Part shown: positions 5,554-9,845 of the stretch, piece after piece
Position numbering within the stretch: position 1 is the first letter of the stretch
How the letters are laid out: each line of letters begins with the position of its first letter
Source of the DNA: Planctomycetota bacterium
Lineage (GTDB): Bacteria > Planctomycetota > Planctomycetia > Isosphaerales > Isosphaeraceae
Direction: 5' to 3'
Assembly (NCBI GenBank): GCA_021777685.1
Contig: JAJYDH010000218.1
Coordinates: 1-9,845, forward strand
Length of the DNA: 9,845 nt
Notes under the pieces: generated by a model
What the model was told of the DNA's origin: nothing
Seen by the model: the letters and a program-made list of their open reading frames with translations, nothing else
Databases searched by the model: none
Position numbers and translations under genes: made by a program

Positions 5554-6858
5554 TTAGGCAGGCGGCAGCTTCGCCCCGATCACATCCTTCCCAAGATACG
5601 GCTTCAACGCCTCCGGGACATCCACCAGCCCGTCGGCCCTCTGGTAGTTCTCCAGGACGGCGATCAGGGCCCGGCTCAGGGCGACGGCGGTGCCGTTGAG
5701 GGTGTGGACGAACCGGGTACCCTTCCGCCCGGTGGGCTTGTAGCGGATGTTGAGGCGGCGGGACTGGTAGTCGGTGCAGTCGGACGTGCTGGTGACCTCG
5801 CCGTACTCGCCGCCTTCGCCGCGGCCGGGCATCCAGGCTTCGAGGTCGAACTTGCGGTAGGCCGGGCCTCCGAGGTCGCCCGAGCAGATGTCGAGCACCC
5901 GGTAGGGGATGCCCAGTTCGGCGAAGATCTCCTCTTCGAGGGCCAGGATCTCGGCGTGGATCGCGCCCGAGGTCTCCGGGGTCGAGTAGGCGAACATCTC
6001 GACCTTGGTGAACTGGTGGACCCGGTAGAGGCCCCGGCTCGCCCGGCCGGCGGCGCCGGCCTCGGTCCGGAAGCAGTGCGAGAGGCCGACGTAGCGGAGC
6101 GGCAGGTGGGCCTCGTCGAAGACCTCGTCGGCGTGCATCCCGCCCAGGGTGATCTCGGCGGTGCCGATCAGGCAGAGGTCGGAGTTCTCGACCGAGTAGA
6201 CCTGCGTCTCCTCCCCCCGGGGGTTGAAGCCGATCCCCTCCAGGATGCTCACCCGGGCGAGGTCGGGGGTGACGATGGGGATGTAACCCCGCCTCGCCAG
6301 CTTGCCGATGGCGAACTGCTGGAGGGCCATCTCCAGGAGCACCGCGTCGTTCTTGAGGAAGTAGAAACCCGTCCCCGAGACCTTGCCGCCGGCCTCGAAG
6401 TCGATCAGGTCGAGCGCCTTGCCGATCTCGACGTGGTCCTTCGGCTTGAAGTCGAAGGACCGGGGGGTGCCGACCTTGCGGAGTTCCTGGCTCAGGTCCT
6501 CGGTCGCGCCGATGGGGGCGTCGGGGTGGGTGAGATTGGGAATCCGGCCGAGCCTCTGCTTCAGCTCGGCGTCGAGCGCCTTGAGCCGCTCCTCCCCCTC
6601 GCCCGACTCCGCCTTGAGCCGCTTCCCCTCGACGACCAGTTCGCCCCGCTTGTGGGGGTCCTTCTCCTTGCCGGTCGCCTGGGCCACCTCGTTCTGCCGT
6701 CGACGGGTCTCCTCGACCCGGTGGAGCAATTCCTTCCGCTCCCCCTCCAGAGCGACGACGCGGTCGACGTCGTCGAGGACGTCGGCCGAGACGTTGCGGT
6801 CCCGGCAGTTCTGCTTGACGGCCTCGACGTTGGCCAGGACGTATTTCAGGTCGAGCAT
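5554..6858 (-). CDS. serS: Seryl-tRNA synthetase (SerRS)
   Basis: The 434-residue enzyme charges tRNA-Ser with serine using ATP in the cytoplasm. The N-terminal arm (about 1-110) is the long helical hairpin that grips the tRNA variable arm, seen here as charged heptads around RKELLHRVEETRRRQNEVAQ. The class II catalytic core follows: TAE at 233-235 in the serine-binding loop, motif 2 FRTEAGAAGRASRGLYRVHQF at 263-283, and motif 3 from NGTAVALSRALIAVLENYQ (388-406). Motif 3 usually reads NGSG-x-A-x-GR; here it is NGTAVALSR, an acceptable variant. The open frame continues upstream to 7263, but the ATG at 6858 gives the family start MLDLKYV and follows AAGG by about 8 bases. It begins 31 bases after the Uma2 gene stop. 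Its last codons are duplicated at 3758-3829. Confidence 0.96.
   Translation of the reverse strand: MLDLKYVLANVEAVKQNCRDRNVSADVLDDVDRVVALEGERKELLHRVEETRRRQNEVAQATGKEKDPHKRGELVVEGKRLKAESGEGEERLKALDAELKQRLGRIPNLTHPDAPIGATEDLSQELRKVGTPRSFDFKPKDHVEIGKALDLIDFEAGGKVSGTGFYFLKNDAVLLEMALQQFAIGKLARRGYIPIVTPDLARVSILEGIGFNPRGEETQVYSVENSDLCLIGTAEITLGGMHADEVFDEAHLPLRYVGLSHCFRTEAGAAGRASRGLYRVHQFTKVEMFAYSTPETSGAIHAEILALEEEIFAELGIPYRVLDICSGDLGGPAYRKFDLEAWMPGRGEGGEYGEVTSTSDCTDYQSRRLNIRYKPTGRKGTRFVHTLNGTAVALSRALIAVLENYQRADGLVDVPEALKPYLGKDVIGAKLPPA
5573..5602. repeat. 30-bp direct repeat, proximal copy inside serS
   Basis: This copy lies within the final codons of intact serS and is identical to 3774-3803. Together the copies bound a 1.8-kb segment holding the 102-residue two-TM gene, the hypothetical gene and the PIN gene. 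Confidence 0.85.
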
Positions 6859-6889
6859 GCGAAAACCTTCGGCGGTCGTTGGAGGGGGA

Positions 6890-7594
6890 TCAATTCGGGG
6901 CGAAGAACGCCTCGACGGGGATCGGGGCCAGCGCCGCCGGGCCGGTCGTCGGGTTGCCGATCTCTCCGTCGAGGAGCTGGCCGGCGCGGAGGGCTTCAAG
7001 CTTTCGATAAACCGGATCGGCCATCGGGCCGCTGGGTTCGGAGTAAACCTCAAGGGAGCCGTCGGCGATGTTGGCGATGCACGCGATCGGGATACCCGCG
7101 TGGGCATAGCGTGACATCCCGGCCCGGTCGATCCGGACGGCGTCAAGGTCCGCGGCGACCTCGACCACCAGGCCGACTTCGGAGGCGATTGGATGTCGCT
7201 TGACGTATGTGAGGATCGAACCAACGGCGACGGCCAGGTCTGGCTGCGGGGCGCTATCGCCATGAGGACCTCCCCTCAAGACGATCGGCTGCTCGGCCCG
7301 GACATACCAACCGACCGGGACGGCCGCCCGGAGCGCTTCTCTCCCGAGGTCCACGGACGTCGTATGGTGCGAACTGATCGGCGTCTGGTTCACCAGGAAT
7401 CCGTCGAGGAGCACGACCCGATCCTTCGGGCCGAGCAGCCCAATCTCGGCGATCCGCTCGTAGAGGTCGTACGGCATCCGGTAGAGGCTCGGCGCGGAGA
7501 CGGGCATCGGCATCGCGAGCGGCGTCGGTGGCGGCACCATCGGAGACTCGGTCGACGCCGAAGGCGGGGTGGATGGCAGAATCGCGGTGGCCAT
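6890..7594 (-). CDS. Uma2-family (DUF820) endonuclease-fold protein
   Basis: The 234-residue protein belongs to the Uma2 family, which has the PD-(D/E)xK nuclease fold and is heavily expanded in planctomycetes and cyanobacteria; its cellular role is unsettled. Residues 1-36 are a Pro/Ser/Ala-rich leader. The fold then shows RVVLLDGFLVNQTPIS (59-74), WYVRAEQPI (96-104), PQPDLAVA (116-123) with Asp119, VVEVA (143-147) with Glu145, and YAHAGIP (163-169). The lysine normally found about four residues before that Tyr (D-R-x-x-K-x-x-x-Y) is absent; the segment is DRAGMSRY. The usual YWIVN is ACIAN. Catalysis may therefore be lost or altered. The ATG at 7594 shares a base with the M20 stop (TGATG) and has AGGAG 5-6 bases upstream, so it is coupled to that gene. 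The family call is good; activity is uncertain. Confidence 0.85.
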   Translation of the reverse strand: MATAILPSTPPSASTESPMVPPPTPLAMPMPVSAPSLYRMPYDLYERIAEIGLLGPKDRVVLLDGFLVNQTPISSHHTTSVDLGREALRAAVPVGWYVRAEQPIVLRGGPHGDSAPQPDLAVAVGSILTYVKRHPIASEVGLVVEVAADLDAVRIDRAGMSRYAHAGIPIACIANIADGSLEVYSEPSGPMADPVYRKLEALRAGQLLDGEIGNPTTGPAALAPIPVEAFFAPN

Positions 7595-8991
7595 CAGGCT
7601 CCTCCCGATTTCGAGACCTCTTCCTTGGCCAGCTCGGCCAGGAGGTGGGCGCTCGCCTTGATCCCCCGGTGATAGTCGGCGAGCGAGAACTTCTCGTTGG
7701 GGCCGTGGAGGTTGTCGTCGTTCTGGCCCCAGCCGAGCAGGAGGGTGTCGACGCCGAGGTTGTCCTTGAGGAGCCCGACGACCGGGATCGAGCCGCCCTC
7801 TCTCATGAAGACGGGCGGGGTGCCGAAGCCGGCCTCGATCGCCCGGCTCGCGGCCCGGACGCCCGGGCTGTCGACGCCCACCAGCACCGCCGGGGCTCCG
7901 TGGTGCTCGATCACCTCGACCGTCACGCCGGGGGGCGTCACCTTCGCGACGTGGGCGCGGAACTGGGCGGCGACCCGCTTCGGGTCCTGGTCGGGCACGA
8001 GCCGGAAGCTCAGCTTGGCGCCGGCCGTCCAGGGCAGGACGGTCTTCGGGCCGGGCCCTTGATAGCCTCCGTAGATGCCGTTGACGTCGCAGGTCGGCCG
8101 GGCCCAGCGCCGCTCCAGGGTGGTGTAGCCGACCTCCCCCTCCAGCGACGGCGCGCCCGTCTGCTCGCGGAACTCCTCCTCCGAGAACGGCAGCCTGGCG
8201 AACTCGGCGCGTTCCCAGGCTTCCAGGGGGCGGACGGGGTCGTAGAACCCGTCGATCGCGATCCGGTTGTCGGCCCCCTTGAGGCTCGCCAATATAGAGG
8301 ATAGGGCGTTGAGCGGGTTGGCGACCGTCCCGCCGAACATCCCGGAGTGGAGGTCGGTCTTCGCCCCCTTGACGATCAGCTCGAAGTAGGCCAGCCCCTT
8401 CAGGCCGTAGGTGATGGCGGGGATGCCGGGGGCGAACTGGCTGGTGTCGGAGATCACCGCGTAGTCGCAGGCCAGCTTCTCGCGGTTCGCCTTCACGTAG
8501 GCTTCGAGGTTCGCCCCGCCGACCTCCTCCTCCCCCTCGATCAGGTACTTGACGTTCACCGGCAGGCCGCCGCCGGCCTTGAGCCACCCCTCGGCGGCCT
8601 TGAGGTGGGTGAACATCTGCCCCTTGTCGTCGGTCGAGCCGCGGGCGATGATGTTGCCGCCGACGACGGTGGGCTCGAACGGCGGGGAGGTCCAGGGCTC
8701 CAGGGGCTCGGGGGGCTGGACGTCGTAATGCCCGTAGACGAGCACCGTCGGGCGGCCCGGGGCGTTCAACGACTCGGCGTAGACGAGCGGGTGGCCCTTC
8801 GTCTCGATCAGCCCGGCCGACCCGATGCCCATCGCCCGGAAGTCGTCGAGGAGGAACTCGGCGGCGCGTCGGGTGTCGGCGTCGTGGTCGGGTTGGGCGG
8901 AGATGCTGGGAATCCGGAGCAGGGCCTTGAGCTGCTCCTCGAAGTCCCCCCTGTGGGCATCGAGATACGCGTCCACCCGGTCGATCGCCAT
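7594..8991 (-). CDS. M20-family dipeptidase (CNDP/M20F-like)
   Basis: The 465-residue metallopeptidase resembles the carnosinase/Cys-Gly dipeptidase branch of family M20, two-zinc enzymes that trim dipeptides in the cytoplasm. Motifs run in order: YGHYDVQPP (86-94) with H88; STDDKGQ (119-125) with bridging D121; IEGEEEVGG (151-159) with general base E155 and ligand E156; SDTS (181-184) with D182; DLHSGMFGG (213-221), whose His acts across the dimer in relatives; and NLHGPNE (427-433) with H429. The lid domain (about 200-380) is present, so nothing is missing. The frame stays open to 9264, but the ATG at 8991 gives the family start MAIDRVDAYL and has GGTGG 7 bases upstream. It is the first gene of the run leading to Uma2 and serS. 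Substrate not predictable in detail. Confidence 0.93.
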   Translation of the reverse strand: MAIDRVDAYLDAHRGDFEEQLKALLRIPSISAQPDHDADTRRAAEFLLDDFRAMGIGSAGLIETKGHPLVYAESLNAPGRPTVLVYGHYDVQPPEPLEPWTSPPFEPTVVGGNIIARGSTDDKGQMFTHLKAAEGWLKAGGGLPVNVKYLIEGEEEVGGANLEAYVKANREKLACDYAVISDTSQFAPGIPAITYGLKGLAYFELIVKGAKTDLHSGMFGGTVANPLNALSSILASLKGADNRIAIDGFYDPVRPLEAWERAEFARLPFSEEEFREQTGAPSLEGEVGYTTLERRWARPTCDVNGIYGGYQGPGPKTVLPWTAGAKLSFRLVPDQDPKRVAAQFRAHVAKVTPPGVTVEVIEHHGAPAVLVGVDSPGVRAASRAIEAGFGTPPVFMREGGSIPVVGLLKDNLGVDTLLLGWGQNDDNLHGPNEKFSLADYHRGIKASAHLLAELAKEEVSKSGGA

Positions 8992-9068
8992 GACAGGCCC
9001 ACCCTCTCGCCTCGCGGTTCGTCCCGACCCCCTCGACGCGCGGACGCCATTTGGCCCGCGAGCCAGAT

Positions 9069-9074
9069 AGTATA
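9069..9074 (-). promoter_or_regulatory. Candidate -10 box for the M20-Uma2-serS run
   Basis: The minus strand reads CTGCTATACTATCTGG; TATACT matches the sigma-70 -10 consensus at five of six bases and stands out in very GC-rich DNA. It is about 78 bases upstream of the M20 start. No good -35 hexamer is seen at the right spacing, so the call is tentative. Confidence 0.3.
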
Positions 9075-9109
9075 GCAGAGTGGGACCCGGACGGGCGACG
9101 GGAAGGCCG

Positions 9110-9336
9110 GGACTCGCCCGGGTGCCCCTCTCGATTTTGGGATCGCGACGCCCCTCGTTCCCACGGTCCTCCGTGGGAATGCCGTCCGGGACGCTCCGCG
9201 TCCTCTTCCATGCGGCGAGGCCGGGCCGGAGGACGACGCGGAGCGTCGAAGACGGCATTCCCACGCGGAGCGTGGGAACGAGGGTCTACGCTCTCGGCGA
9301 TGTCCAAATTCGAGAGGGGCACCCGGACTCGCCCGG
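9110..9336. repeat. Palindromic MITE-like element with flanking direct repeats
   Basis: The ends GGGTGCCCCTCTCGA (9120-9134) and TCGAGAGGGGCACCC (9310-9324) are inverted repeats. Inside, each arm carries the same modules in mirror order. The hairpin TTCCCACGG/CCGTGGGAA lies at 9158-9179 and TTCCCACGC/GCGTGGGAA at 9258-9278, and each arm has the block GACGCGGAGCGTC. The centre is about 9206-9232. The 12-mer GGACTCGCCCGG occurs directly at 9110-9121 and 9325-9336, overlapping the left end by two bases, as expected of a target-site duplication. The left arm matches the repeat at 12-121. No transposase is present. The rest of the gap 8992-9425 holds the candidate M20 promoter and nothing else I can name. 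Confidence 0.7.
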
Positions 9337-9473
9337 CGGCGAATCTCGGACTAGACTGGGAGAAGGACCGGGCGGGTAGTTGACTGATCGAAGCATCCGG
9401 CGGGATTCTGGAGGTCGGGAGCCTTGTGCGGGGCGTCGGCGGGGAGTTACAACAGTTCGGTGTTTTTGAAGAA

Positions 9474-9845
9474 ATGACGACCACCCCGGAATCCGTCGCG
9501 GGGCATCGAGATTCGCTCAAGTTGTTGGGGCGTATTGCCGAACAGGGCCGATCGGTGACGCTTTTGGGGGACTGGCACTCGCTTTGCTTTAGAAAATCTC
9601 GTCGAGATCAGACAGACCCGGCCGTCTCGGACTTCATGGAACGATCGTATCGCGTCGTGTTGGAATCGGTTGGCTTCGTGCGTTCGCTTCACTTTGATTT
9701 TACAACTCGGCCGATTTTCGCCGCCAAACGTGGTATATATACGAGGAACGGCATTGAAGCGGTGCCAATGGAGAGGCAACCGTCCCCGGGGTGGCTTTCG
9801 ACTCCCTTGGGCGCGGTGCCTGACGAATCCCTGGGATGGCTAGGT
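9474..9845 (+). CDS. Partial open frame running off the right edge, hypothetical
   Basis: From the ATG at 9474 the plus strand is open for 124 codons to the end of the window. The same frame stays open upstream to a stop near 9380, so a GTG at 9426 (GGGAG 4 bases upstream) is another possible start, giving 140 codons. The visible protein begins MTTTPESVAGHRDSLKLLGR and includes VTLLGDWHSLCF and ERSYRVVLESVGFVRSLHF. No family is recognised. GC is low for the window (29 of 60 at 9661-9720), so this length without a stop is less likely by chance. The minus-strand frame at 9447-9779 has the same codon register and reads as its mirror (rich in Arg, His and Ser), so the plus strand is preferred. 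It would be divergent from the M20 gene and may be foreign DNA. Confidence 0.45.
   Translation, partial: MTTTPESVAGHRDSLKLLGRIAEQGRSVTLLGDWHSLCFRKSRRDQTDPAVSDFMERSYRVVLESVGFVRSLHFDFTTRPIFAAKRGIYTRNGIEAVPMERQPSPGWLSTPLGAVPDESLGWLG

Noticed and set aside
5494..7203. Plus-strand open frame of 569 codons antisense to serS
   Set aside because: The minus strand encodes a complete SerRS with all motifs; the plus frame is its mirror, rich in Val, Gly, Asp and Arg.
6890..9520. One giant minus-strand frame joining the Uma2 protein to upstream sequence
   Set aside because: Only the last 234 codons look like a protein. The upstream part overlaps the M20 gene in another frame and passes through repeats.
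9447..9779. Minus-strand frame of 110 codons at the right edge
   Set aside because: It shares codon register with the plus-strand partial frame and reads as its complement, with an excess of Arg, His and Ser and no recognisable motif.

Overview
The window is GC-rich bacterial DNA. Its long genes all lie on the minus strand, and every gene but the last partial frame reads right to left. The organism is probably a planctomycete, perhaps of the Isosphaera/Gemmata group. This is an inference from three things: the Uma2-family protein, the short secreted LTxxQ protein of a type common there, and the dispersed GC-rich hairpin repeats. No rRNA or other taxonomic marker is present.

Layout from right to left, in the direction of transcription. 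(1) 9345-9845 is visibly lower in GC and holds one partial plus-strand open frame that runs off the window edge. (2) 9110-9336 is a roughly 205-bp palindromic, MITE-like repeat with terminal inverted repeats and 12-bp flanking direct repeats. (3) A candidate promoter at about 9069 precedes an M20 dipeptidase gene, a Uma2-like gene joined to it by a TGATG stop/start, and serS. (4) Downstream of serS lie a small two-TM protein, a 214-226 aa unknown protein, and a PIN-domain protein that overlaps the unknown gene by 4 bases. A decayed second copy of the serS 3' end follows, then a second small two-TM protein and mgtE. (5) A short membrane-anchored protein sits just before a creatininase-family amidohydrolase gene. 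(6) 690-830 holds a pair of inverted hairpin repeats (BIME-like). (7) A small secreted LTxxQ-motif protein is followed by another copy of the dispersed repeat at the left edge.

The most notable observation is in part 4. The last codons of serS, including a 30-bp exactly identical core, occur twice, 1799 bp apart, and a sharp drop in identity flanks the core on both sides. Between the copies lie the unknown/PIN gene pair and one of two similar two-TM genes. In both places a two-TM gene starts 15-19 bp after a serS stop codon. This looks like an acquired or duplicated module anchored on the 3' end of serS, and it carries a toxin-antitoxin-like or defence-like pair. No integrase is visible.

The housekeeping genes (serS, mgtE, M20 dipeptidase, creatininase) are unrelated in pathway. 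Close spacing makes shared transcripts likely in parts, especially from the M20 gene through the PIN gene.
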